In this document: positions 9,977 to 21,381 of the stretch, piece by piece | How the letters are laid out: each line of letters opens with the position of its first letter | Position numbering within the stretch: position 1 is the stretch's first letter | DNA from: Moraxella macacae 0408225 | Lineage (GTDB): Bacteria > Pseudomonadota > Gammaproteobacteria > Pseudomonadales > Moraxellaceae | NCBI RefSeq assembly: GCF_000320365.1 | Contig: NZ_ANIN01000002.1 | Coordinates: 1-64,000, forward strand | Direction of reading: 5' to 3' | DNA length: 64,000 bases | Notes under the pieces: generated by a model | Seen by the model: only the letters and a program-made list of their open reading frames with translations | What the model was told of the DNA's origin: nothing | The model's database searches: none | Translations under genes and position numbers: made by a program

Positions 9977-10385
9977 TTATTGAAATGCACTTGGTAGGTA
10001 TTTTGTAGGAATATCGGTAGCAGCAGCACCTTTTACTGCATCTAATTTTAATGTACCGCTATCTGAATCAAGTTTTAGGGTAACATTCTTGTTTTTAATC
10101 AAGTCTGAAACTTTAGCTTGATCGAATTTATAATGGATTCCACAAGTTAAACCCGTTGCTGTTCCTTTTGGTTTTTCTTCGAGAATTGTAGCTGTACCAT
10201 ACTTACCTACAATCTTATCCTCAGTACCTGCACTAGTAGCAGCGTTAGCAAAACATGATCCACTCTGCCTATTCGTCCCAATACTCGTTTTCAATCCATC
10301 AGCCAATGTAAACGCCTCTGCCACTTGAGATTTGGCAATGTAGTCTTGATACGCAGGCAAAGCAATCGCGGCTAGGATACTGATT
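9977..10385 (-). pseudogene. Silent type IV pilin cassette C5
   Basis: [53 protein letters not shown]...YLPSAFQ; no leader. Confidence 0.85.
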
Positions 10386-10470
10386 AACCCATAAACAAAC
10401 AAACCCACTATAAATCACCATCATTCTATGCTACAATTTTTATTAACATAAACCATTAAGAAACTCTTTT

Positions 10471-11337
10471 ATGACAAACCCAACCTTTATTAACCCCTAC
10501 ACAGACTTTGGTTTTAAAAGACTGTTTGGCACAGTTGCATCCAAACCTTTTTTAATCAGCTTTTTAAACTCCATTTTACCTGATCACCATCAAATTGCTG
10601 ATTTAACCTTTAAAAACACAGAAGCATTGGGAGAAACCATTGATGACCGCAAAGCCATTTATGACATCTTTTGTGAAAGCATTACAGGTGAGCAGTTTAT
10701 TGTAGAACTACAAAGAACCAAACAAGCTTTCTTTAAAGACAGAACCCTTTACTACTCAACCTTTGCCATCACAGAACAAGCCAAAAAAGGTAAAGACTGG
10801 CATTATCAATTAAAAGCGGTATACTGTATTAGTATTTTAGACTTTTGCTTTAATGACACAAACAAACAAGTCATTCATAAAGTACAACTAAAAGACCAAA
10901 ACAATCAAATCTTTTATGATAAACTAACCCTTATCTACTTTGAGATGCCAAAGTTTGACAAAGGAGAAAACGAGTTAACCACAAACCTTGATAAATGGTT
11001 ATTTTATCTAAAAAACCTAAAGGACTTACAAATGATACCCCAAGTATTTGACGGCAATGAAGTATTTGAACAAGCCTTTGAACAAGCCAAAATCGCCAAC
11101 ATGAACCGAGAAGAGTGGATGCGATATGAACTAAGTCTAAAGACCTACAGAGACAACATGGCAACTCAAGAATATGCCAAGCAGGTGGCTTGGGAAGATG
11201 GGTTGAATCAGGGGATAGAGCAAGGTATGGAAAAAGGCATCCTACAAACCGCCCAAAAACTTAAAAACCTAGGGTTACCCATACACATGATTATACAAGC
11301 CACTGGACTTGATAAAAACAGTATTGAAAAGCTGTAA
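10471..11337 (+). CDS. Rpn family recombination-promoting nuclease / PD-(D/E)XK putative transposase, copy 2 (288 aa)
   Basis: Same as copy 1 except an added EQGMEKGI unit near the C-terminus. Confidence 0.88.
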   Translation: MTNPTFINPYTDFGFKRLFGTVASKPFLISFLNSILPDHHQIADLTFKNTEALGETIDDRKAIYDIFCESITGEQFIVELQRTKQAFFKDRTLYYSTFAITEQAKKGKDWHYQLKAVYCISILDFCFNDTNKQVIHKVQLKDQNNQIFYDKLTLIYFEMPKFDKGENELTTNLDKWLFYLKNLKDLQMIPQVFDGNEVFEQAFEQAKIANMNREEWMRYELSLKTYRDNMATQEYAKQVAWEDGLNQGIEQGMEKGILQTAQKLKNLGLPIHMIIQATGLDKNSIEKL

Positions 11338-11747
11338 TCAGTATCCTAGCCGCGATTGCTTTGCCTGCGTATCAAGACTACATTGCCAAATCTCAAGTGG
11401 CAGAGGCATTTACATTGGCTGATGGATTGAAAACGAGTATTGGGACGAATAGGCAGAATGGATCTTGTTATGCTAATTCTACTGCCACTACTGCAGGTGC
11501 TGAAGATAAGATCACTGGCAAATACGGTAAAGCTGAAATTTTACAGGAAACAAAAGATAATAAATTAAACTGTGGTATTTATTATAAATTTGAAGCAAAA
11601 GGAGTTTCTGATCTGCTTAAAAACAAAGAGATTGTATTAAAAGTCGATGAGGACAGCGGTACATTAAAATTGATGTCAGGTTCAAACACACTAGGTCAAA
11701 AGAAATCTGATATTCCAACTAAATATTTACCAAGTGCTTTTAGATAA
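11336..11747 (+). pseudogene. Silent type IV pilin cassette C6
   Basis: [25 protein letters not shown]...GSCYANSTATTAG...KYLPSAFR; head overlaps the Rpn stop codon. Confidence 0.85.
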
Positions 11748-11777
11748 ATACTACTTTTATTCTTTTATTGTAAAAGT

Positions 11778-11806
11778 AGAAACCTCAACACAATATTGAG
11801 GTTTCT
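11778..11806. terminator. Bidirectional hairpin terminator between C6/C7
   Basis: AGAAACCTCAA-cacaata-TTGAGGTTTCT. Confidence 0.75.
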
Positions 11807-11838
11807 TTATATAGAATATAAGAAATTATATTAATGTA

Positions 11839-12271
11839 TTAGCTAGGTTTTTTAAACGCACTTGGTAAGTATCTGTTTTCAACACCGTTAGTCTTACCAC
11901 CCATATTTTCCATTTTTAACGTACCGCTAGCTTCATCAAGTTTTAATACAATTTCTTTTGATACAAGTAAATTAGAAACACCAGTTTTATTAAACTGATA
12001 ATGAATACCACACACCAAAGTTTTTCCTGTTCCATCTTGCAAGATTGTAGCCGTGCCGTATTTTCCCATAATTTTATCTGGATTGTATTTACCTTTGGCT
12101 ACATCTTCGGTTGAAGCCGCCGCCGCACCATCTGCAAAACACGTCCCACTCTGTCTATTCGTCCCAATACTCGTTTTCAATCCATCAGCCAATGTAAACG
12201 CCTCTGCCACTTGAGATTTGGCAATGTAGTCTTGATACGCAGGCAAAGCAATCGCGGCTAGGATACTGATT
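11839..12271 (-). pseudogene. Silent type IV pilin cassette C7
   Basis: [17 protein letters not shown]...GTCFADGAAAASTEDVAKGKYNPDKIMGKYGTATILQ...RYLPSAFKKPS; no leader. Confidence 0.85.
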
Positions 12272-13220
12272 ACAGCTTTTCAATACTGTTTTTATCAAGT
12301 CCAGTGGCTTGTATAATCATGTGTATGGGTAACCCTAGGTTTTTAAGTTTTTGGGCGGTTTGTAGGATGCCTTTTTCCATACCTTGCTCTAATCCCTTTT
12401 TAATCCCTTTTTCCATACCCTTTTTAATCCCTTTTTCCATACCCTTTTTAATCCCTTTTTCCATACCTTGCTCTATCCCCTGATTCAACCCATCTTCCCA
12501 AGCCACCTGCTTGGCATATTCTTGAGTTGCCATGTTGTCTCTGTAGGTCTTTAGACTTAGTTCATATCGCATCCACTCTTCTCGGTTCATGTTGGCGATT
12601 TTGGCTTGTTCAAAGGCTTGTTCAAATACTTCATTGCCGTCAAATACTTGGGGTATCATTTGTAAGTCCTTTAGGTTTTTTAGATAAAATAACCATTTAT
12701 CAAGGTTTGTGGTTAACTCGTTTTCTCCTTTGTCAAACTTTGGCATCTCAAAGTAGATAAGGGTTAGTTTATCATAAAAGATTTGATTGTTTTGGTCTTT
12801 TAGTTGTACTTTATGAATGACTTGTTTGTTTGTGTCATTAAAGCAAAAGTCCAAAATACTAATACAGTATACCGCTTTTAATTGATAATGCCAGTCTTTA
12901 CCTTTTTTGGCTTGTTCTGTGATGGCAAAGGTTGAGTAGTAAAGGGTTCTGTCTTTAAAGAAAGCTTGTTTGGTTCTTTGTAGTTCTACAATAAACTGCT
13001 CACCTGTAATGCTTTCACAAAAGATGTCATAAATGGCTTTGCGGTCATCAATGGTTTCTCCCAATGCTTCTGTGTTTTTAAAGGTTAAATCAGCAATTTG
13101 ATGATGATCAGGTAAAATGGAGTTTAAAAAGCTGATTAAAAAAGGTTTGGATGCAACTGTGCCAAACAGTCTTTTAAAACCAAAGTCTGTGTAGGGGTTA
13201 ATAAAGGTTGGGTTTGTCAT
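12270..13220 (-). CDS. Rpn family recombination-promoting nuclease / PD-(D/E)XK putative transposase, copy 3 (316 aa)
   Basis: Same as copies 1 and 2 with expanded (G[IM][EK][KQ]) C-terminal repeats. Confidence 0.88.
   Translation of the reverse strand: MTNPTFINPYTDFGFKRLFGTVASKPFLISFLNSILPDHHQIADLTFKNTEALGETIDDRKAIYDIFCESITGEQFIVELQRTKQAFFKDRTLYYSTFAITEQAKKGKDWHYQLKAVYCISILDFCFNDTNKQVIHKVQLKDQNNQIFYDKLTLIYFEMPKFDKGENELTTNLDKWLFYLKNLKDLQMIPQVFDGNEVFEQAFEQAKIANMNREEWMRYELSLKTYRDNMATQEYAKQVAWEDGLNQGIEQGMEKGIKKGMEKGIKKGMEKGIKKGLEQGMEKGILQTAQKLKNLGLPIHMIIQATGLDKNSIEKL
12369..12487 (-). repeat. In-frame 24-bp tandem repeats in the Rpn copy 3 C-terminal region
   Basis: Repeated TAATCCCTTTTTCCATACCCTTTT units encoding KKGMEKGI. 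Confidence 0.85.
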
Positions 13221-13305
13221 AAAAGAGTTTCTTAATGGTTCATGTTAATAAAAATTGTAGCATAGAATGATGGTGATTTATAGTGGGTTTGTTTGTTTAT
13301 GGGTT

Positions 13306-13723
13306 AATCAGTATCCTAGCCGCGATTGCTATCCCAGCTTATCAGGATTATATTGCTAAGTCGCAGGTTTCTGAAGCGTTTACTTTAGCAGATGGGTTAA
13401 AGACAACTATTGCAACCAATCGTCAGAATGGGAGTTGTTTTGCTGATACAAAAAAAGCAGCATCAGGAACAGAGGAGTTAACAGGAAAGTATGGGAAAGC
13501 TGTAGTGCTTGAACAGAAACCGTCAGGTTCAACAGGATTAGTTTGCGGAATTCATTATACATTTAACAAAACTGGTGTATCTGATTTAATTGCAGGAAAA
13601 GAGATTGTGTTAAAGCTTGACGAGACTGATGGAACATTAAAATTAGCCACAAGTGCTGGCAATCAAGTTAGTAGCAAGGCATCTAGCATTGATACTAAAT
13701 ATGTGCCTAATGCATTCAAATAA
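13306..13723 (+). pseudogene. Silent type IV pilin cassette C8
   Basis: [54 protein letters not shown]...KYVPNAFK; no leader. Confidence 0.85.
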
Positions 13724-13748
13724 TCTAAACAAAATAGCTCTTAAAAAT

Positions 13749-13776
13749 AAAAAGAGTAACCTAAGTTACTCTTTTT
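13749..13776. terminator. Bidirectional hairpin terminator between C8/C9
   Basis: AAAAAGAGTAAC-ctaa-GTTACTCTTTTT. Confidence 0.75.
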
Positions 13777-13806
13777 ATAATGTATAATTAAAAATATTAA
13801 TTTTAA

Positions 13807-14215
13807 TTATTTTTTAAACGCACTTGGTAGGTATTTTGAAATATCAGCACTGCTTGTTTTACCACCCATATTTTCTAATTTTAAAGTACCACTATCTTCA
13901 TCAGCTTTTAATACAATTTCTTTATCTTTCAGTAAATCAGAGACCCCTTTGTTATTAAACTTATAATGAATACCACAATTTAATTTCTTATCCGCTCCTG
14001 TTGCTTGAAGAATTGTGGCTACACCATATTTTCCTGTAACTTTGTCTTCAGCATTCGCAGTAGTGGCAGTAGAATTAGCATAACAAGATCCATTCTGCCT
14101 ATTCGTCCCAATACTCGTTTTCAATCCATCAGCCAATGTAAATGCCTCTGCCACTTGAGATTTGGCAATGTAGTCTTGATACGCAGGCAAAGCAATCGCG
14201 GCTAGGATACTGATA
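13807..14215 (-). pseudogene. Silent type IV pilin cassette C9
   Basis: [17 protein letters not shown]...GSCYANSTATTANAEDKVTGKYG...KYLPSAFKK; no leader. Confidence 0.85.
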
Positions 14216-14248
14216 ACCGATACCTATCATTTTGTAAAAACAGATAAC

Positions 14249-14277
14249 AAAAAACCCTCTCTAAAAAGAGAGGGTTT
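14249..14277 (-). terminator. Terminator downstream of tRNA-Lys
   Basis: AAACCCTCTC-taaaaa-GAGAGGGTTT. Confidence 0.7.
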
Positions 14278-14282
14278 GTATA

Positions 14283-14358
14283 TGGTGGATCGTCCGCGAC
14301 TCGAACGCGGGACCAACGGATTAAAAGTCCGCTGCTCTACCAACTGAGCTAACGATCC
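14283..14358 (-). tRNA. tRNA-Lys (anticodon TTT)
   Basis: Reverse complement GGATCGTTAGCTCAGTTGGTAGAGCAGCGGACTTTTAATCCGTTGGTCCCGCGTTCGAGTCGCGGACGATCCACCA; cloverleaf arms and encoded CCA visible. Confidence 0.95.
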
Positions 14359-14449
14359 GATTGAGTGCGTATTATACGCATATTTTTGCAGATTGCAAGG
14401 TTTTTTTGGATAATTTTGTAAATTTTGGCAAAAATTTTATGAATGCGTT

Positions 14450-15742
14450 TTATGCTTGTGCCATTTCTGTGAACACTTGTTTTGCCATTGCCAAGGTAAA
14501 ATCCAAATCCTCTTGGCTGTGTTCACTGCTCATAAAACCAACCTCAAAAGCAGATGGGGCAAAATAAACCCCACGCTTTAACATACCGTGAAAAAATTTG
14601 GCAAATTTTTTGGTATCACATTTGTTAACATCGTCAAAATTTTGTGGTAAGCCATTGTCGGTAAAATACATGCCAAACATACCGCCCAACTGTGTGGTTG
14701 TAAAACCGATGCCGGCTTCTTTTGCCAATTTTTCCAAATTATGGGTTAAATACTGAACTTTTGTACTTAATTTTTCATAAAAACCATCTTGGGTCAATAA
14801 GTCAAACATAGCAATTCCTGCTCGCATAGCCAGTGGATTGCCTGACAATGTGCCTGCTTGATACACACCACCAAGCGGTGCAATGTGCGACATAATTTCT
14901 TTTTTGCCTCCAAACGCACCAACAGGCAGACCTGCTCCGATGATTTTACCAAACGTTGTTAAATCCGGCGTGATGCCAAAACAAGCCTGAGCACCGCCTA
15001 AATTGACGCGAAAACCCGTCATCACTTCGTCAAAAATCAGCACCGTACCAGTGTCGCTACATAATTTGCGTAGTGTGTCATGAAATTCTTGACTGGGAAT
15101 AATCATATTCATATTGCCTGCGATGGGTTCAACAATCACGCATGCCAGTTCATTGCTAAATTTTTCAAAACAGTCTATTAATGCTTGCTTATTATTATAC
15201 GGTAAGGTTATTGTGTGTTTGGCAAAATCAATGGGTATGCCTTTTGAGGTTGGTTCACCGATATCAAGCATGCCAGAACCTGCTTTTACCAACAAACTGT
15301 CAGAATGTCCATGATAGCAACCTTCAAATTTGACAATTTTATCACGCCCTGTATAACCACGAGCCAAACGAATGGCGGACATGGTAGCTTCTGTGCCAGA
15401 ACTTGTCATTCTTATCATGTCAATGCTTGGAATTAGTTCACAAATTTTGTCGGCAATTGTGGTTTCAAAAGGTGTTGGTGCGCCAAAGGATAAACCGTCA
15501 TCAGCGGCCTTTTTTACCGCTTCTATGATGTGTGGGTGGCTATGCCCCAAAATCATAGGCCCCCAAGAACCGACATAATCCACATATTCACCACCATTTG
15601 TATCGTATATTTTTGATCCTTTGGCACGGCTAATAAAAACAGGCACGCCACCTACACCTGCAAACGCTCGCACAGGTGAGTTGACACCGCCTGCAATATG
15701 GATTTTGGCTTGGTTAAATAAATCTTGGTTGGTGTTATTCAT
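14450..15742 (-). CDS. hemL: Glutamate-1-semialdehyde 2,1-aminomutase
   Basis: [46 protein letters not shown]. Confidence 0.95.
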   Translation of the reverse strand: MNNTNQDLFNQAKIHIAGGVNSPVRAFAGVGGVPVFISRAKGSKIYDTNGGEYVDYVGSWGPMILGHSHPHIIEAVKKAADDGLSFGAPTPFETTIADKICELIPSIDMIRMTSSGTEATMSAIRLARGYTGRDKIVKFEGCYHGHSDSLLVKAGSGMLDIGEPTSKGIPIDFAKHTITLPYNNKQALIDCFEKFSNELACVIVEPIAGNMNMIIPSQEFHDTLRKLCSDTGTVLIFDEVMTGFRVNLGGAQACFGITPDLTTFGKIIGAGLPVGAFGGKKEIMSHIAPLGGVYQAGTLSGNPLAMRAGIAMFDLLTQDGFYEKLSTKVQYLTHNLEKLAKEAGIGFTTTQLGGMFGMYFTDNGLPQNFDDVNKCDTKKFAKFFHGMLKRGVYFAPSAFEVGFMSSEHSQEDLDFTLAMAKQVFTEMAQA

Positions 15743-15811
15743 GTTATTCCTATGTTTGGGTTAAAAATTTAAATTTTAAACTTAAAGGTTGAATGGTTGA
15801 AAGTATTCAGA

Positions 15812-17062
15812 TCAGGGTTTATTTTTTGTATTTTTGGCAATTTTTTTACTTTCGCCAGTATGAGCCAACACAATGTTTGGCTCGTCTGCCACTTGCAGAT
15901 CTTGTTTTTCGCCTTGTTCGTATAACGCTCCTGCACGTCCAACAATCAGCGGATCGGGCAGGCATACGTTTTTGTTTTGTTTTTGAGTGTAGGGCAATTT
16001 GTTTAGAACATAACGCATTGCTCCTAATCTGGCGCGTTTTTTATCGTCAGACTTGATGACAATCCAAGGGCTTTCGGCAGTATCGGTATTGTAAAACATT
16101 GCTTCTTTTGCTAGGGTATAATTATCCCATTTGTTTAACGATGCTTTGTCAATTGGTGATAGTTTCCACTGTTTTAAAGGGTGGGCTTCGCGTTGGGCAA
16201 ATCGACGACGCTGTTCATCACGACTGACTGAAAACCAAAATTTAATCAAATGAATGCCTGATGCAATTAAATGTTTTTCAAATTCAGGCACTTGACGCAT
16301 AAAATCCTCGTACTGTTCATCGGTACAAAAGCCCATAACACGCTCGACGCCTGCACGGTTATACCAAGAACGGTCAAACAGCACAATCTCACCTTCGGTA
16401 GGCAAATGTTGCACATAACGCTGAAAATACCATTGTCCTTGTTCCTGTTTGGTTGGTTTTTCTAGGGCAACAACCCTTGCACCGCGTGGGTTTAAATGCT
16501 CCATAAAGCGTTTAATTGCACCGCCTTTTCCTGCGGCATCACGTCCTTCAAACAAAATCACTACTTTTTGTCCGGTTTCTTTAACCCATTTTTGTAATTT
16601 GAGCAGTTCAACTTGCAGTTTGTATTTTTGGGCTTCGTAATTTTTACGGCTTAAGCGGTTTTTGTATGGGTATACGCCCTCTCGCCAATTATCTGCCAAT
16701 TCGTCATCTTTTTTTAAGCCAGTTTTGATACGGCTTGTGATTGCTTGTTTGGCAAACATATCTTTTAATGTGGTTAATTCATCGGCGGTTGCATCGTATA
16801 GCAAGGCTTCAAGATGTGCATTGCTTTGTTGCATATTGCCTTTTTTTAAATCAGTTAACAATGTTTCATCAATGGCGGATTTGGTTTTGGTGGCTTTTTT
16901 TACTTGGCGATCTTGTTGTGTGATTGTCAACAAGGTATCTGGATCGGTTTCGTAAGGTTCGGTAACTTTTTGTACTTTGTTGTTGGTGGGTTTGTTGTTG
17001 GTAGGCTTATTGGCAGCATTGGTAGCTTTGCGAGCGGTTGGTTTTTTTGGGGTGGTTGCCAT
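15812..17062 (-). CDS. ppk2: Polyphosphate kinase 2 family protein
   Basis: VVILFEGRDAAGKGGAIKRFMEHLNPRGARVVALEKPT; FDRSWYNRAGVERVMGFC. Confidence 0.92.
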   Translation of the reverse strand: MATTPKKPTARKATNAANKPTNNKPTNNKVQKVTEPYETDPDTLLTITQQDRQVKKATKTKSAIDETLLTDLKKGNMQQSNAHLEALLYDATADELTTLKDMFAKQAITSRIKTGLKKDDELADNWREGVYPYKNRLSRKNYEAQKYKLQVELLKLQKWVKETGQKVVILFEGRDAAGKGGAIKRFMEHLNPRGARVVALEKPTKQEQGQWYFQRYVQHLPTEGEIVLFDRSWYNRAGVERVMGFCTDEQYEDFMRQVPEFEKHLIASGIHLIKFWFSVSRDEQRRRFAQREAHPLKQWKLSPIDKASLNKWDNYTLAKEAMFYNTDTAESPWIVIKSDDKKRARLGAMRYVLNKLPYTQKQNKNVCLPDPLIVGRAGALYEQGEKQDLQVADEPNIVLAHTGESKKIAKNTKNKP

Positions 17063-17372
17063 ACGTTACTCCAAATAGCTTAAACTATAAACAATTTAAA
17101 ATATAAAAAAATAACACGAACAGATTTATGCTTTTAACATAGAGCATTTAGTAGTAGCATAGAGCATTTTTGCTAAATTTACAATAAGATTTTTTATAAC
17201 ATGCATCAAAAATACAGCCAAGTATGCCAACTTTTCGTCATGATTTTTGTTAAAAAGTATGCTATCATAGAGAGATTTTTATTTTTTGTAAAACGTATTT
17301 TTATAAAAAATAGGTAATTATAAAAAGTAGTTTTAATTTTTAAAATCAGATTTTACAAACCAGGTAAGTATT

Positions 17373-17612
17373 ATGAATGCCCAAGATTTAATTGATTTAT
17401 TGCAACCACATTTTCCAAATGGCCTTATCCAATCTGCCAACAATGGCAACAAATTTGATCTGCGTGTTGTTGATGACAGTTTTAAAGACAAACGTCCTGT
17501 TGCTCGTCAACAAGCCATACTTGCACTTGTCAATGACAAATTTGCCAGTGGTGAGATTCATGCTCTAAATATTCAAGCCTTAACTTATAGCGAATGGCAG
17601 GCAAAACAATAA
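17373..17612 (+). CDS. BolA/IbaG family protein
   Basis: Small protein upstream of murA; RVVDDSFKDKRPVARQQAILALVNDKFASGEIHALNIQALTYSEW. Confidence 0.82.
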   Translation: MNAQDLIDLLQPHFPNGLIQSANNGNKFDLRVVDDSFKDKRPVARQQAILALVNDKFASGEIHALNIQALTYSEWQAKQ

Positions 17613-17700
17613 TTGTACAAATTATACAGTAATTGTTTGACAATAATTGCTTGTCAATTGCTTGTCTATTTTTAAGTGGGTTAAGTTTTAAGCAGATTAA

Positions 17701-18987
<1,287 letters not shown>

Positions 18988-19014
18988 GTGAGTGAAAGAT
19001 TAAGTGAAAGCCAA

Positions 19015-19911
19015 ATGAGCAAGGCATTTTTAAAATGGGCAGGGGGCAAAACCAAACTTGTTCCCTTTATAAAAGCCCATTTACCCGCCCATTTTCTAGA
19101 TAATAAAACCAATAAACGCTTGATTGAGCCGTTTGCAGGTTCAGCAAGCGTGTCGTTGTTATTGGATTTTGATGAGTATTTATTAAACGACAGCAATGTT
19201 GATTTGATTAATTTATACAAAGTATTAGCCGAGCAAAAACAAGAGTTTATTGCTTATGCTAAGTCTTATTTTTGTGAGAAAAACAATCAAGAGCGGCGTT
19301 TTTATGAATTAAGAGACGAGTTTAATAATAGTGATGATATAATTAAAAAATCAGCGTTATTTATTTATCTCAATCGCCATGCTTTTAATGGGCTATGTCG
19401 CTATAATAAAAAGGGCGGTTTTAATGTGCCATTTGGGCGGTATAAATCACCGTATTTTCCAAAAGATGAATTGCTAAATTTTGTTGATAAATCAAGCAGA
19501 ATGCGCTTTTTTTGTGGTGATTTCGCTAAAATGTTTGATTTTATTGATAGTAATGATGTAATTTATTGCGATCCGCCTTATATGCCCTTAAGCGAAACTG
19601 CGTCATTCGCCAGTTATGCCAAAGATGGTTTTAATTTTGATGACCAAATGCGTTTGGCAAATTTGGCACAAGATTTTTGTTATAAAGCACAAGCGATTTT
19701 AATTTCTAATCACGATACCAAACAAACGCGCAATTTGTATCAAGGGGCAATCATAAAAACCGTGCAAGTGCAAAGAAATATTGCAGCCAAAGCCAGCAGT
19801 CGGCAAAAGGTGGGTGAGTTATTGGCGATTTATAAAAAAAATAATATAAGAAAAAATAATGATAACAGGTTATCAATCATGTCAACCAACTGGCTTAACC
19901 AACCATTTTAA
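19015..19911 (+). CDS. DNA adenine methylase (Dam/D12 class); ORF is open from 18988, ATG start proposed at 19015
   Basis: [11 protein letters not shown] motif I and [12 protein letters not shown] (DPPY) motif. Confidence 0.9.
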   Translation: MSKAFLKWAGGKTKLVPFIKAHLPAHFLDNKTNKRLIEPFAGSASVSLLLDFDEYLLNDSNVDLINLYKVLAEQKQEFIAYAKSYFCEKNNQERRFYELRDEFNNSDDIIKKSALFIYLNRHAFNGLCRYNKKGGFNVPFGRYKSPYFPKDELLNFVDKSSRMRFFCGDFAKMFDFIDSNDVIYCDPPYMPLSETASFASYAKDGFNFDDQMRLANLAQDFCYKAQAILISNHDTKQTRNLYQGAIIKTVQVQRNIAAKASSRQKVGELLAIYKKNNIRKNNDNRLSIMSTNWLNQPF

Positions 19912-19940
19912 CCAAATTAACCAACCAAATAAGACAAACC

Positions 19941-20582
19941 ATGACCAATGAAACTTTTAACGGCTTAACCCTTGCCTTATCCAAAGGGCGTATCTTAAAA
20001 CAAACCATGCCAATGCTTGCTAAGGCGGGCATTGAAATGCTTGAAGATGTAGAACAATCGCGTAAGCTGATTTTTTCTACGACGCACCCTGATGTGCGCG
20101 TGCTAATTTTGCGAGCATCTGATGTACCAACTTATGTTGAACATGGGGCGGCGGATTTTGGTGTGGCGGGTAAAGATGTGCTTTTAGAATACGGTTCGGA
20201 AAATCTGTATGAATTGCTTGATCTAAAAATTGCCCAATGTCGCTTAATGACTGCAGGCGTGGCAGGATCAGTGTTGCCAAATCGCCGTTTGCGTATTGCC
20301 ACCAAATATGCCAATGTGGCACGCGAATTTTTTGCCAGTCGTGGTGAACAAGTAGACATCATCAAACTTTACGGATCAATGGAGCTTGCACCGCTTGTTG
20401 GTTTGGGGGATTTAATCGTAGATGTGGTTGACACGGGCAATACGTTAAGGGCGAATGGCCTTGAGCCGTTAGATGAAATTTGCCAAGTTTCATCACGCTT
20501 GATTGTTAATCCGGTTAGTTATAAGCGTAAATTTGCCTTGCTTGAAACAATTTTAACCAGTTTTAAACAAAGTATCAAATAA
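19941..20582 (+). CDS. hisG: ATP phosphoribosyltransferase
   Basis: [50 protein letters not shown]. Confidence 0.95.
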   Translation: MTNETFNGLTLALSKGRILKQTMPMLAKAGIEMLEDVEQSRKLIFSTTHPDVRVLILRASDVPTYVEHGAADFGVAGKDVLLEYGSENLYELLDLKIAQCRLMTAGVAGSVLPNRRLRIATKYANVAREFFASRGEQVDIIKLYGSMELAPLVGLGDLIVDVVDTGNTLRANGLEPLDEICQVSSRLIVNPVSYKRKFALLETILTSFKQSIK

Positions 20583-20627
20583 AACCGAAGTATCAAATAA
20601 AACCAAAGTGTCAAATAAAACTTCATT

Positions 20628-21347
20628 ATGCTAAATGATATTTTGCTTGGCTTGACAAGCCTTATCACATCAGCGTTAAGTGCTGTTACAGGCGTGGGCG
20701 GCGGTATGATTTTAATCGGATTAATGCCGTTTTTCTTACCGAGCCTTGCCATCATTCCTGTGCATGGCATTACGCAACTTGCCAGTAATGCCAGCCGTGC
20801 GTGGTTTGGGCGTAAGGATATTATTTGGTTGCCGTTTAAGCGTTTTGTTATTGGTTCAATATTAGGCATGGTGGTATTTGGCATACTTATCCGTTTTGTC
20901 AAACTTGACTTAATTCCACTGTTTATCGGGCTTTATATTTTACTTTTGCAATGGTCATCGATATTTAACCGCCTGATCCGTCGTTTTGAAAGTTTTGTGT
21001 TGGTGGGGTTTTTGCAGACAGGGCTTGGTGTGTTTGTGGGTACGCCCGGGCCTTTGAATGTTGCGGTGTTAAACAGACATTACAGTGATGCACATCAAGT
21101 TGTTGCCACAGGGGCTATCATGATGACTGTGGTGCATGGGGCGAAAGTTTTGGTGTATATGACCTTGGGGTTTGTGTTTTATGATTATTGGCAATTGTTG
21201 GTTTTTATGGTGGTGATGGCAACAGCAGGTTCGTGGCTTGGCACAAAATTGCGTCATTGGTTTTCGGCAAATTGGCTAAAAAAAATTTTGCCTTATTTGC
21301 TTACGTTGCTTGCGTTAAAATTGATTGTTGGGATTGTGATAAAATAA
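20628..21347 (+). CDS. TauE/SafE-family membrane permease
   Basis: Multi-TM protein with SALSAVTGVGGGMILIGLM and late GSWLGTKLRHWFS. Confidence 0.75.
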   Translation: MLNDILLGLTSLITSALSAVTGVGGGMILIGLMPFFLPSLAIIPVHGITQLASNASRAWFGRKDIIWLPFKRFVIGSILGMVVFGILIRFVKLDLIPLFIGLYILLLQWSSIFNRLIRRFESFVLVGFLQTGLGVFVGTPGPLNVAVLNRHYSDAHQVVATGAIMMTVVHGAKVLVYMTLGFVFYDYWQLLVFMVVMATAGSWLGTKLRHWFSANWLKKILPYLLTLLALKLIVGIVIK

Positions 21348-21381
21348 CCGTTGTTTAAATATGACATTGGATCACCTGAAA

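Noticed and set aside
9508-14215. Classical IS element with DDE transposase in the array
   Set aside because: No DDE or IS110-type transposase ORF visible; the only mobile-like genes are Rpn/PD-(D/E)XK
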